A DNA stretch of 64,000 bases from Haliclystus octoradiatus (GCA_916610825.1 OU744450.1:744001-808000); one strand, 5' to 3'; shown: positions 8,333-19,242, counted from the first letter of the stretch. Numbers and translations: made by a program. Notes: generated from the sequence alone by a model not told the origin.

Positions 8333-10740
8333 AGAAAACATCAATGCTATCTAATATCTACCATTTCCATGTAATATGTAATTCATGTATGAAATTCTGT
8401 TATTATTTTGCTTTGCGTCAATATGCCGCATCTTTTGTATTTTTTCACTTGGATTACTGTCTGTCAACCACCGATCTATGTAAAAGATTGAGCGCATCTA
8501 AGCAAGCGCACCAAATAGATAACATTGATGTAAATGAATATTTGCGATGAATCAAACCATGATCAAACATTTTCGATAAGAGCACTATGATCAAATTCAT
8601 CTGTAATTTATTATTCATTATTTTCGTTGGAAAATACGAAAATATAACAATCAAGGTTTGAAAAGTCTAACCAGTCAGGCGACTTAATTATGCTGGGTTG
8701 AATATAGGATGAAACTGCCATAAAAACAGGCCGCGGCACTAACAGCCCGTTTCACCGTTACCCATGCGGGTTTGCACGACCAATGTAACACCCCCGTTAC
8801 AATATGTGGTATTAGCAAGACTTCATGGGTCATTTGATATGATATGATATGATATATTTTGTCAATGGGGTTTGACGGGCAAATAAAGGAAGACTTGATT
8901 AAATTGAAAGCCTCCACTTACATACAGCCAGCAATAAACGAATATATATATATATATTGACTATGCATTTACATTTTACATGATTATTATTATTATTTGT
9001 ATCATTATTATACCGGCTTGTTTTCAATATTGCAAAAAGATGAAATGTCTGCTTGGTTTGAATGATGATTGAATGCCGTTAATGTTTTTGACTCTGCAAT
9101 ATGCTCTTCTAATCAATTCCACCATTGGATGGTACGAAGGGAAAATGGATGCTTGCTGGACTCAAGACGTGGTGAATTTGAGTTTAAATCTCTGTCCGCG
9201 ATAGCGTGTATTTAGAAATGTCATAATGTAAATATAAGGTATATATAGAGTTAATAAGTCTACTATATGTCATGTCATATTTTATATGGCATAATCAGGT
9301 CTGCTTTGACTCGTCTCAGCTCTAGCGATTCTAGTTTTAAAATACGTAGACGATCAGAGTAACTCTGATATTTTAATTTTCCTAGTTTGCAAACCTTCCC
9401 TGTATATTTGAACAGGTATAGTCACTAAAGTAGGGAGTTCAATATTTGCTTTGTGTGTAACGCCCTAATTTGTAAAATTTATGATGATTTTTAAGATCCA
9501 TAATATTATGATTATAGTCATTAGGAATTTAATTGACTTGAAAAGAAATTGAGAATCCGATACTGACCTAGCCTCATTCCATCACGGCCCTCATTTCCTC
9601 ACTGGAGCGTCGCGCGGAAATGAGGGTCATGATGGAGTGAAGCTAATACTGACCTATGTGCTATGTATATCAAGACTTTTCAAGATCATTCAAGCTGACT
9701 TGCAGTTGCCCTCTTCCAAGTATGATATTAATCCTGCTTTTAAGTTGAAAATTATTACCGTAATTGAAATCTCGTTGGGCATTATATATGAAGAAAACTT
9801 CATTTGTGTTTCGTCCGTACACATTTTATTCATTCACAATTTAATTTAAATATTTCGAAAAGCTTCTGTAGAGCTTCTATCCTGAATTCTGGTGTGTACG
9901 AGAAAATTAACTACATGAAGTACAAATCATGTTTCCATTATTTTAGTAATGAAAATAATTGAAGGAGTTAGATATTTTTTCACTTTTTTAGGTCGTTCTT
10001 GTCCATTAATTTAGCTGTCAGAACGCTACTAAACTGCTACATACGATATATTATCACTGTCGAGAGGAGTAGAGTGAAATACGATTTCTACATCACCAAA
10101 TTTCAGTGTCTAAGTCTCTTTACGCATGCGATAAATACTCATACATTATTAATGAGAAGATGAGATTGACTGTAAATGTATACTGATACTACTGTATCCA
10201 TGCAAAGTACATCATGCACTGGTCAAAGGACAACGGTGACTTTTCAAACTTTACCCAACATTTAAGAACTACTATTTTCCTGCTCCTTTCTTCATCGCTT
10301 TCAAGATAATCTTTACATCGTGGCAAGGTTCCGGATATCCGTACAAAAACCGTGTTAAAGGGACTTATCCCGTGATTAAATATTTTGCCAAGAAGCCTTT
10401 CTTCAAAAGTAAATTTTAGTTGGCAATGATGTTAAAATTACAACTAAAATGAGGCATTCTAATTACACAAAAGCAATCTTCAAATAGAACAAGTGAGCAG
10501 AACAATGAGAGGAAGATTTTTTAAATGCATCGAATTATAGGACATCGTAAACCTATTGAAATGGCAGTGAACACGTCTGCAAATCCAATGTTAATTTGAC
10601 AATGGGTTTAAAACATCTATTGTGTCAAAATATATTCCGTGCAAACATATTACAAAATACAAATGATGAATTTGTAGTCAAATTGTATTTTTCTTCTTCA
10701 AAGCAACTGCTTGATGCAGAAAGTTCACATTCACTAAGAG
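8333..10740 (+). other. Spacer between peptide-gene copies 2 and 3
   Basis: Contains possible AATAAA poly(A) signals for copy 2 (8882 and 8933), a TATGA pentamer run (about 8838-8860), a TA run (about 8943-8958) and the hairpin at 9569-9645. No coding region is supported. The ORFs at 8344 and 9637 look like chance. Confidence 0.5.
9569..9645. repeat. 30-bp inverted repeat flanked by direct repeats (small MITE-like element)
   Basis: Arms 9569-9598 and 9616-9645 pair with four mismatches around a 17-nt GC-rich loop. The phrase ATACTGACCTA occurs just outside or overlapping the element on both sides (9560-9570 and 9646-9656), as a target duplication would. Confidence 0.6.
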
Positions 10741-10761
10741 AGTCAAGAGACAGTCAATAAA

Positions 10762-13700
10762 ATGAAATTGTTAACTTTGTTGGGCTTGGTTAGCATTTCT
10801 TTAAGTGTGGTCTCATCATACGAAGGTTTGTAAATATCTAAATATATGTATGATAAATAATAAAATTTATGTTTATCTTATATATAGGGCTCTATATGTC
10901 TTCATTTGACAGAGTGGTAAATAATAATAATATATGGTGAAAGAGTCAAAGAATACACAATCTTCACTGTTACTCAAGTTTCACGCATTTCACTGCGATC
11001 TTCAGACAGATTTTTTACTCAAAAAAATAGTAAAAAAAATAATTTTTTAAAGTAAAAATCTGTCCTCTTTATGTATCATCGTAAATGAAATTGAATTAAT
11101 ACCTTTTATTTGTAGCTCGTGAAGACTTATTTGATGAAAATGAACACGATGACGAAGGTAAAACGAAAACGTATGTCACGTATAGGCACACAAATTACTC
11201 TACGTATACTGATTTATTTCCTAATTTATTTGATTTGCTTATTTCCAGGCGCGGATCCAGACGGGTGCACGTAGGTCAAATGCCACCCCTAAATTTTTCG
11301 GTAAAATTTAAAGATGACGTCACTATAAAATCACGTCATCGTTTATTTGTTAATGATGAATTTATTTTGTATTTTGATCAAAATTATCATTCCTTTTTAT
11401 CTTCTGTTCAATTATTTTTAACGATAAACTTTCAATATTTAATGTTCGTATTTATTTTGTAATAAATGATCGTAATCGTATTGAATTCAATGTTCAGCTT
11501 TCAATTTCAAAGTGTCAATTGGTCTTGGTTTTGATTCTGGTTGGTTGTATATTTTATTGTTTAAAAACTGTTAATATCGGACGTGGTTCTCTAAATGGCG
11601 GTAAAACTATATTCATCATTCATTTTCTAATCAATTTCAAAGTGTCAGTTGGTCTTGGTTTTGATTCTGGTTGGTTGTATATTTTATTGTTTAAAAACTG
11701 TTAATATCGGACGTGGTTCTCTAAATGGCGGTAAAACTATATTCATCATTCATTTTCTAATCAATTTCAAAGTGTCAGTTGGTCTTGGTTTTGATTCTGG
11801 TTGGTTGTATATTTTATTGTTTAAAAACTGTTAATATCGGACGTGGTTCTCTAAATGGCGGTAAAACTATATTCATCATTCATTTTCTAATCAATTTCAA
11901 AGTGTCAGTTGGTCTTGGTTTTGATTCTGGTTGGTTGTATATTTTATTGTTTAAAAACTCTTAATATCGGACGTGGTTCTCTAAATGGCGGTAAAACTAT
12001 ATTCATCATTCATTTTCTAATCAATATCAAAGTGTCAGTTGGTCTTGAGTCATACTCATGATGGCACTTCGTTTAAATTTGTTATACCTTATTATGTACA
12101 TTTTTATAATATCAAAAAAGGCTGAAAAAGACTTTTATGCTGTTTCCTTAAATGCCTCTGGAAATGGTTGGAATATCCAAGGCGAAGATCATTTTAGAAT
12201 AGTAGCATACCCTTATAATTATATTATATTGATAAATAACAGTAGATCTAAATTACCTAATTATAAAAATAGATATTTTGGACTATTGTTAATTTTACTA
12301 AGTGGAGATATTGAACTTAATCCTGGACCTATTGTCAGTGTTACGGACATTTTGGATGGCCGTGAAGTCTACAATAATACAAGTGGCCTAAAGATTTGTC
12401 ATTTGAATACAGGGCAAGGTGGCATCCTAACCCATTTTGAACAAATTAAGATGTTTCTCCTGGAGTGTTGTCCTGACGTTCTCTGTTTTACTGAGACTTG
12501 GTTGTCTAAAGAAATTCCAACCGGTCTTCTGTCTCTGGATGGCTACAGTCCCCCTTTCAGGCGTGATAACAATGGCCGTTTTCATGGTAAACAAGGTATT
12601 GTTATTTATGTAAAACTTGGATTTATTTTCAAACCCAGGCTAGATTTTGATGCTTTCGACCTTATGAGTGGTACAATTGAATTGCGTCTTCCACGTAGTC
12701 GCGAAATACTACTAATCACATGTTTATACAGGCACCCCCAATCCCCTGTTGATTATTTAGATGAATTTTCCGATATGCTTTTACATTCAGACACATTAAA
12801 TCATAAAAATATTATTATTGGTGATTTTAATATAAATATGTTCGATAACTCATCATTAACCCGTAAATTAAACTCTATCAATAAGGATGCAAGTTTTAAA
12901 CAACATATTGAATGCCCAACAAGAATTACAAATACGTCCTCTACTTGCATTGATTTGTGCATAAGTAATTTTGATGATGACTACACGTGTGGTGCCACAG
13001 TAGACAAAGTTGCTGATCACAACATGAATTTCTTTATTGTTCCTCAACGTATCAAACCTCATTACGAGCATAAGTTCTGCCTGACCAGAAATTATAAGTC
13101 ATTAAACATTGATAATTTAAATCTGGCGATAACTCTTATGAATTGGGAATTTTTAAATATTTTTCAAACTATAAATGAAAGATATCAAGCTTGGCAGACC
13201 GTGCTTCTAGCAATCATAAATGAATTCGCTCCACTAAAAAGGATAAGAATCAAAAACAAATGCAATACTATAATCATGGATGACACTGCAAAATTATTGA
13301 AAAATAAACGAGACAATTATTATAAGGAGTTCATCAAAACTAAAAATGGAAAATATTTTGAACTTTATAAACAGTCCAGAAACCAATTCATAAAATATTT
13401 TAGGCTTTGTAAGAAAAACTACTATAGTGATCGAATCTTCGCATGTCAAGATAAACCGAAAGAGATGTGGAAAATATTGAAAGAAGTTCTTCCCAATAAA
13501 ACAAACAAACGTGGGATAGACACCTTAGAAATAAACAATAAAACCATTAATAATAAACTAGAAATTGCAAATGAAATTAACAATTACTTCAGTAACATTG
13601 CAAGTAAACTGGCTTCCTCGATTCAAAATGTCCAGTATTGTCCAATTGAGTATGTCCGTGAGTATTTGTGTTTGGAAAATAGTGAACGCATTGAGCTCTT

Positions 13701-16700
13701 ATCAAACCAATTTAGATTAAGTAAAATAGATACTAAAGATATTGAAAATATTATAAATTCATTGCCAATGAAGCGTTCAACAGGAATTGATTATATTGAA
13801 ACAAAACTTATAAAAATAATAGCGCCATCTATTGCTCCTCACTTATGTCAACTGTTTAATTTATCATTAGAATCAGGAATCTTTCCTGAGGCTTTTAAAT
13901 GTGCTAAAATAAATCCCCTTCACAAAGGTAAATCAGCTCAAGATATAAATAATTATAGACCAATTTCTATCCTTCCTGTGATTTCAAAAATACTCGAAAA
14001 AGTAGTTCATCGACAATTTTACGATTATTTAACTGACCAACAGCTATTATCAGGATCTCAATCTGGTTTCCGTAAACGTCATTCAACATCAAGCAGTTTA
14101 CTTTCCCTCACAGAATTTTGCTTTGCAGAAATGAATAAAAAAAATATAATTGGAGTAATAAGTTTGGATTTACGTAAAGCTTTTGATACTGTTAACCATA
14201 ATATTCTACTAACAAAACTTAAAATGTATGGATGTGATCAAAGCAGTTTAAACTGGTTTACAACTTACCTTTGTGATAGGAAACAACTAGTATTAAACAA
14301 TGGAGTGTCATCGAACATATGTACTGTGGAGTGTGGTGTTCCCCAGGGTTCGATATTAGGTCCACTTTTATTTTTAATTTACATTAATGACATTGTTAGT
14401 TCAGTAGATTTGTGCTCAATAAATCTTTACGCTGACGATACAATCATTTATTATGCAGGCAAATCTAATGAACTAGTAAATGATGTCCTACAGACTGAAA
14501 TAGAAAAAGTATATATATGGCTTTGCTCTAATAAACTAAGTCTAAACGTAAATAAAACAAACTGTATGACAATCGGCACGAAACAAAAGCTTAAACATTC
14601 AAATCGATTAAACATAAAAATTAATAATAGTGAAATTAAAACCACAAACGTACTAGATTATCTAGGAATAAAAGTTGATGAAAATTTAAACTTTAATTCA
14701 CACATAGACACAGTCGTTGGAAAAATCAACAGAGGCTTGGGTGTACTGAGATATGTATCAAAATTTTTACCTCTAATTTCCAGAAAACTTTTATTTAATA
14801 GCATTGTCCTGCCTCATTTTGATTATTGTGCTGTTGTATGGGGGGGCTGTAAACAAGAACATCTAACTCGCCTCCAGAGATTACAAAACAGAGGTTACGG
14901 ACAATACTTCGTTGTGGCTACAGGACTTCCATCTCCGAAATGCTCAATAAAACGGAGATCATGAGCGTTAAAAACAGAATCACGTTTTATCAACTTTCAA
15001 TGGTTCATAAAATAAAGTTTCAATTAGCTCCTCAAAAAATTGCCACTTTATTTTCATGTCCTAATTCAACCAAAACTCGCTCTTTTGCTCACAATAACAT
15101 ATACAACGACAAATGCCACAGTCACTCATTTAAATCAGCTGGTATTCACAAATGGAATCAACAAGCCTCCTGGATAAAAGAAATAGCTAACAGAACAACA
15201 TATATAGATAATTTGAAGAAAACATTAATTAAATAATATATATCTTATGTAAATTTGTATACTTTTTATAAATGTAAAATTTCCTAATACTGTACTAACA
15301 TTTTATTCTTAAATATTATATTGTATGCATTTTGTAATCAGCCCTGTGAAAACAAGCCTAGTATGGCTTACCAGGCCCTGAATAAATGATGATGATGATG
15401 ATGATGATGAACGTTTTGATTCCCTCAGAAGTTGTACTAAATTACGTAATATACTGAAGTCAAGCGGGGCTGCGGTGTGCTGCGGCAGTAGAAAAGACCC
15501 ACACCAGCGTCACGACTACAGTTTTGCGGTCTTAAAAAATCTATTGTTTATAACTCTGTCTATTGTTTCTGTCTCAAATTTTTTTAACAATTGACCTACC
15601 GTCGGCGAGCTCGTTGCCAAAGAGAAAACAGGACTGACCTACTCATCCGGGAGCTATTTTGACCGCCCATCCCACTTCTTTTGTGCGTTCGAGTCACCGA
15701 TTGGTGAATTGGCTGAAAAAATAACAATTGACCTACCCACGTGGTAGTTTTGACCTACAGAATTTGAGGAAATTTTGCCTGTGTTTCAGGGTCGTAATCT
15801 CAAAAATATGTTCGCAAATATGTTCGCAGAAATTGCACGCGTTGTGCTCAGTCTTGATATCTGATTGGATAAATTCAAAGTAACTTCACATGGCGGTTCT
15901 AGATATTTCTGCAGTTTTATTCAACGGTCTTGTTCTCGTGTGACTATCAGTGTTGAAGCATCAGAACAAATTCAAAGCAAATCTACTCTGCTATAAACCA
16001 TGTTTATTGCAATGGTCATGAAGAAAGAGACAAACCATGTTTATTGCAATGGTCATGACGACAGAGAATACCTATTTTATCAAGACTTTCTTCGAATTAT
16101 TACGAATTGATCCCTAATCAACAACGAGATATATTTGGAAGAATGAATTGGAAGGCAGATAGATTTACACGCAGAAATTATACGCAGTAATTAGAAATTG
16201 TACAAACTGGTAGAGAACTCGGAGGAAATGTGTAAGTACGTCTGTTATATAAATAACGTTGTTTATATCATTTCAACCTGAAATCAATTGTGTCGCAATT
16301 TCCAAGGTCGACAAAGAATAAATAAATTTGAACCTGACAAAAGCAACCAGAAAGAGGGCAAAGTCAGATAAGCCATAACAATTGTTTATATTTGAAATAA
16401 TTGTGATTGTAGTTCTGATTTGATTTAATTTCGATTTACAGTGTTATGAGAATGAAATTTCAGAATTAAAATGTAAGTGTGCGTGTCTCGAAACTGTAAG
16501 TTGTCGTAGACATGTGTTCAAAGCATGTCACTACTGTGTTTGAATTTGTCACGCTATTGGATTCTTCTGACTGCTTGTCCGTCCTTTTTGGGTTCATTTT
16601 GCTGCTATTAGTCTCTTGCAAATTGTTGTAAATCTAACCTGGCATCAAAACTTGAGTACCGGAAATAGAAAGCACAACAAGCCGGCCCAACTGTTAACAT

Positions 16701-19061
16701 AAAATATAAGGCAATGGAACTCAATGCTACAACTATTTACCTTGAAAACTTTATACCTGGAATAGACAATGAACTTAGCTTTGTGGATTTCTTGATCAAA
16801 GTGGTAAACTCACTTCAAATACCAGGACTATAGGGATTTCTAATAAAATGGAACAGCTTATAATCGATATAAATCCCGGATAAATTCATCAATTTTATAT
16901 AACACTACACCCTTTCAAGAGTGGATATCCACTTATAGTTCATATATGTATGTTTTATTTGTGGATTGTCATTTTTTTAATGTTGCAGATTGTAGCTGAA
17001 TTGTATATTGGATATTAAAGACTAATTCTTGATGAAGTGAAGTTCAATATAATTATATATATTTAACTCAAAATAACCATTACAATTTAACATTTATTGT
17101 CATTGTATGTTTATCGTTATGTGATTTTTTGACTGACTCCTTTCTTCTTACTCAATCTTTCTTTGGTGTACAAAATGGGCGTGGCAAATGACGTAATTAA
17201 TTTTGACCCCCATAAAATAATTCCTGGATCCGCGCCTGCTTATTTCTGCTGGTGTTTTGTTTATATAAAGGGTTGCATGATCGTAAAATGTTTGACGTAC
17301 TTTTCATTTCAGGGCTAGAAGACGAAATTAGAAATTTGGAAGCAGAATTCATAGACGAAGGTAGGCTAAAATACTGGCCATGAATCTACTGGTATCATGT
17401 TTGTTTTGAGAAGAGTTTGTTGTAGAAATATTATTATATTTCAAAATAATCAGCTATAACTAGAAAACTATAAAGAAATATTCTAATTATATCAATAGGG
17501 AATATAAAAATAATTACAATCAAAAGCCACAGACTTTCAACCGTCTTATCAACTGTCTTAGCAGAACAACCGAACTTCAGGTCGGATCATATCTGATCGA
17601 CTGTGGTTCAAATCCCCCTAAGGTCAGCTCAGCCTTGACTTTATCTGAAACATCAAATGAGTACCATCTGAGGATGGCGGATGGAATGATCCAGAGGGAA
17701 TTGCATTGTGATTAGCTGCGGCGCATCGTTGCGCATTGACAATCAAGACCTATCTGCCCTGAAATCTGTTGACATTGATCTGCAGTATCGCGGCTGAGAT
17801 CAACAAAGAGCGTTTAAAATCATTGCTCTCAGCGAAAAAAGTCACTCATCTAGAAATAGAGGAGTGGTACGGGTGCCTTCGGAAGGAAGACACCGTCTAC
17901 ATTACTTAATTACTTACTAGCCAATCAAAAGCTCGGTTTACCACCCCAGGACATAACCGGGATAACCAAGGAGTAAAGAATCCGGGTTATACAAGTGAGC
18001 AGTGTGAATGCAACTAACCCGGGTTAGTTTTGATCCACATTCATGAGGTGGGTTCGCCCCAGTTAAAGTTGGTTCGACCTGGGTTGGTTATAGCATGAAT
18101 GCAAACTAGGGTCGAACCTGGGTTAGTTTTTTACATGAGCAAAAGCATTAGATGAGATAAACATGCTTTTAAAACAGGTTATGGAACATCAAATTTTAAC
18201 AGTTTCAAGTCGAGAAAGTATAAAAGAATATCATAATCAAGAATATCTGCAATTATTATTAATTTATGTTGTATATTTCAATGAGCTAAAAAGCCAGTAG
18301 ACACGATTTTTCAGAATTGTTTTATCTAAACATCTTCTGTTTTTGAAATGTAATGCATTTCTGTCAATTTGTAAGCTTTTATCGGATATGGTTTTTAATA
18401 GGAAAGAAATAAGATTTATTAAAAACGTGACGTCAGATTCCTTTATGTGAATTAGCCTGACCCTAGTTTGACTTTGTTTCACAAGAGTTAGTGTGAACAA
18501 AACAAAACTAACCCGGGTTAGCGTAACTGGGTCGAACCCGGGTTAAATGTGTTGTAGTGTGAAAAGTTCTAACAGACTGGGTGTCTGGATATATAGATAT
18601 ATAGATATATATATCTATATAAACCGGGTTAGGAACGATCGAATGAAAAAGCAGGGATTTTCTTCTAGGACGTAGCGGCAGCAGTAAATTTCAGGGCAGG
18701 TTCCACGTAGGGAGAACGTCTTGTAATGATGCCCAAACTATCGAAATATATTTTTTATTATATTTTTTTTTAAATAATCAATGTTAATCATTTGTAAGTT
18801 TCTCTGCTGGGATGTAACAGATAGTACTATTGAATAATGGGACGCCCAGCGGTTAGGGAGAGGCTATAGTAGCATCATACAACACCATCTTTACCATTTT
18901 ATTTTTCAGGTCAACAAGATCCTCGGCCTTGGTGGTGGATCAAACCGCACAAACCGCGACCGCAATTACCAATTACGTTTCCAAGAAGACGCCGAACACC
19001 ATCGCAGCCACGCATCACACGACGCCGTGACCACCCTGTTCATCGTCGTTATCTTGGATGA
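10762..19061 (+). CDS. Secreted precursor of a Trp/Pro/Arg-rich cationic peptide, putative antimicrobial (copy 3)
   Basis: Exons: 10762-10825 (signal peptide MKLLTLLGLVSISLSVVSS), 11116-11157, 17313-17360 and 18910-19061. All borders are phase 1 with GT/AG introns, giving 101 residues. The two short middle exons are acidic (8 of 14 and 7 of 16 residues Asp/Glu). The last exon begins GQQDPRPWWWIKPHKPRPQ, then an RRRR cluster, an RRR cluster and a final RRYLG. The terminal Gly could donate a C-terminal amide; an N-terminal Gln could cyclise if cut after Gly. Exon 1 has the same length (64 nt) and exon plan as copy 2, so the two are tandem duplicates. Intron 2 is 6.2 kb because of a nested transposon. 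Function as an antimicrobial is inferred from composition and layout. Confidence 0.78.
11501..12050 (+). repeat. 130-bp tandem monomers in the LINE 5' UTR (4 copies plus a partial)
   Basis: Units start at 11501, 11631, 11761 and 11891, nearly identical, each opening TCAATTTCAAAGTGTCA. A 30-bp partial unit runs to just before the LINE start codon. Tandem 5' monomers acting as promoter are known for some LINEs (mouse L1). The repeated 61-codon ORFs within them are by-products, since 130 is not a multiple of 3. Confidence 0.92.
12058..14964 (+). CDS. LINE ORF: 2A-like leader, AP endonuclease and reverse transcriptase (C-terminus frameshifted)
   Basis: A 968-residue frame from the ATG directly after the monomers. 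Residues 1-20 are hydrophobic and signal-like. Residues 83-91 read GDIELNPGP, a 2A ribosome-skipping motif. Endonuclease motifs run from about residue 110 to 325: HLNTGQGG, TETW, GDFN and a terminal ADH. RT motifs follow at about 600-870: NYRPISILPVISKILEK, LDLRKAFDTVNH, VPQGSILGP, LYADD and YLGIKVDE. The enzyme nicks target DNA and copies its RNA there. Near 14893 the frame slips: after the LQRLQNR motif the expected continuation (about 105 codons with SVKNRITFYQLSMVHKIKF) is in another frame to 15236. This copy is probably inactive, though fairly young. Confidence 0.93.
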   Translation: MMALRLNLLYLIMYIFIISKKAEKDFYAVSLNASGNGWNIQGEDHFRIVAYPYNYIILINNSRSKLPNYKNRYFGLLLILLSGDIELNPGPIVSVTDILDGREVYNNTSGLKICHLNTGQGGILTHFEQIKMFLLECCPDVLCFTETWLSKEIPTGLLSLDGYSPPFRRDNNGRFHGKQGIVIYVKLGFIFKPRLDFDAFDLMSGTIELRLPRSREILLITCLYRHPQSPVDYLDEFSDMLLHSDTLNHKNIIIGDFNINMFDNSSLTRKLNSINKDASFKQHIECPTRITNTSSTCIDLCISNFDDDYTCGATVDKVADHNMNFFIVPQRIKPHYEHKFCLTRNYKSLNIDNLNLAITLMNWEFLNIFQTINERYQAWQTVLLAIINEFAPLKRIRIKNKCNTIIMDDTAKLLKNKRDNYYKEFIKTKNGKYFELYKQSRNQFIKYFRLCKKNYYSDRIFACQDKPKEMWKILKEVLPNKTNKRGIDTLEINNKTINNKLEIANEINNYFSNIASKLASSIQNVQYCPIEYVREYLCLENSERIELLSNQFRLSKIDTKDIENIINSLPMKRSTGIDYIETKLIKIIAPSIAPHLCQLFNLSLESGIFPEAFKCAKINPLHKGKSAQDINNYRPISILPVISKILEKVVHRQFYDYLTDQQLLSGSQSGFRKRHSTSSSLLSLTEFCFAEMNKKNIIGVISLDLRKAFDTVNHNILLTKLKMYGCDQSSLNWFTTYLCDRKQLVLNNGVSSNICTVECGVPQGSILGPLLFLIYINDIVSSVDLCSINLYADDTIIYYAGKSNELVNDVLQTEIEKVYIWLCSNKLSLNVNKTNCMTIGTKQKLKHSNRLNIKINNSEIKTTNVLDYLGIKVDENLNFNSHIDTVVGKINRGLGVLRYVSKFLPLISRKLLFNSIVLPHFDYCAVVWGGCKQEHLTRLQRLQNRGYGQYFVVATGLPSPKCSIKRRS
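12304..12330 (+). other. 2A-like ribosome-skipping motif (GDIELNPGP)
   Basis: The codons for GDIELNPGP follow the leucine-rich LLLILLS, matching the 2A pattern D-(V/I)-E-x-N-P-G-P, where the last Gly-Pro bond is not made. Such motifs are reported in the N-terminal part of ORF2 of CR1/L2-type elements of sea urchins and other marine invertebrates (literature knowledge). Skipping would release a 90-residue leader from the enzyme. Confidence 0.88.
14893..15236 (+). pseudogene. Frameshifted C-terminal segment of the LINE ORF
   Basis: The third frame, from about 14896, continues the conserved C-terminal region (RTSISEM, SVKNRITFYQLSMVHKIKF, HNNIYND, IHKWNQQ) to the TAA at 15234-15236. The fragment at 3190-3600 carries the same region, which shows it belongs to the RT protein. 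A small indel near 14893 separates the frames. Confidence 0.8.
15411..17223. other. Right internal part of the hAT element
   Basis: Non-coding by inspection. It holds a 27-bp direct repeat, AAACCATGTTTATTGCAATG plus TCATGA-like continuation, at about 15996 and 16033. Two GACCTACC-type phrases lie near 15590 and 15730. No transposase domain was seen. Confidence 0.45.
17530..17920 (+). repeat. Possible tRNA-derived SINE
   Basis: GGTTCAAATCC (17605-17615) matches the RNA polymerase III B box. The segment ends in an ACATTACTTAATTACTTAC-like AT tail near 17920. An A box is not clear and no target duplication was found, so this is tentative. Confidence 0.3.
17985..18625. repeat. Foldback-like repeat rich in AACCCGGGTTAG palindromes
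   Basis: About seven copies of (A/C)C(C/T)GGGTTA-type words occur in both orientations, including an 18-bp perfect palindrome AACTAACCCGGGTTAGTT near 18013. The pattern recurs at both ends of a 500-bp AT-rich centre. It lies in intron 3 of peptide gene copy 3, next to an ATATAGATATATAG microsatellite. It is probably a MITE or nested foldback element. Confidence 0.5.
18910..19058 (+). other. Mature cationic Trp/Pro/Arg-rich peptide region (copy 3)
   Basis: Fifty codons, including 12 Arg, 2 Lys and 3 His, three consecutive Trp and many Pro, no Cys, and a C-terminal Gly. The composition resembles linear Trp/Pro/Arg-rich host-defence peptides. The N-terminal DPRPWWW is the only segment shared with copy 2. 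Confidence 0.7.
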
Positions 19062-19242
19062 AAATGAGACAATCAATTATTGATCTGTAAAACCAACAAA
19101 TGTATTCTTAGTGGTGCGGCTAATTAAGAAAATATGATTTGCTATTCTCTACTTTGTGTTATTGCTATTATACTGGGATTATATTCTGTCATGTTTTTCA
19201 ATGAATTTGTTGTATGGATAATTATATTGAGATTCTGGTTTC

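Larger units (their letters stand above)
11501..15410 (+). mobile_element. Nearly full-length CR1/L2-group LINE retrotransposon
   Basis: Order: 130-bp monomers, an ORF with 2A-like motif, AP-type endonuclease and reverse transcriptase, a frame break near the C-terminus, a short 3' UTR with AATAAA (about 15381), and a run of ATG triplets as tail (about 15387-15410). No separate ORF1 is present. The element lies inside the hAT element, so it inserted later. RT motifs (VPQGSILGPLLFLIYINDI, LYADD) fit the CR1/L2/Jockey group; the clade needs a tree. Confidence 0.9.
11246..17238. mobile_element. hAT-type DNA transposon (non-autonomous) with 8-bp target duplication, interrupted by a LINE
   Basis: The ends are perfect 15-bp inverted repeats, CAGGCGCGGATCCAG at 11246-11260 and its complement at 17224-17238. 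Each is flanked directly by CTTATTTC (11238-11245 and 17239-17246), an 8-bp duplication. CAG...CTG ends with 8-bp duplications are typical of hAT elements. Without the LINE the element is about 2.1 kb. No transposase ORF is seen in the flanks, so it is likely non-autonomous. It lies in intron 2 of peptide gene copy 3, in an AT-rich target. Confidence 0.85.

Noticed and set aside
8344..8917. ORFs of 66-77 codons after copy 2
   Set aside because: They lie in the 3' UTR and spacer, with no signal, domain or splice sites matching the peptide family.
11519..11964. Three identical 61-codon ORFs
   Set aside because: They are the same frame repeated through the 130-bp LINE monomers; the unit length is not a multiple of three and no domain is seen.
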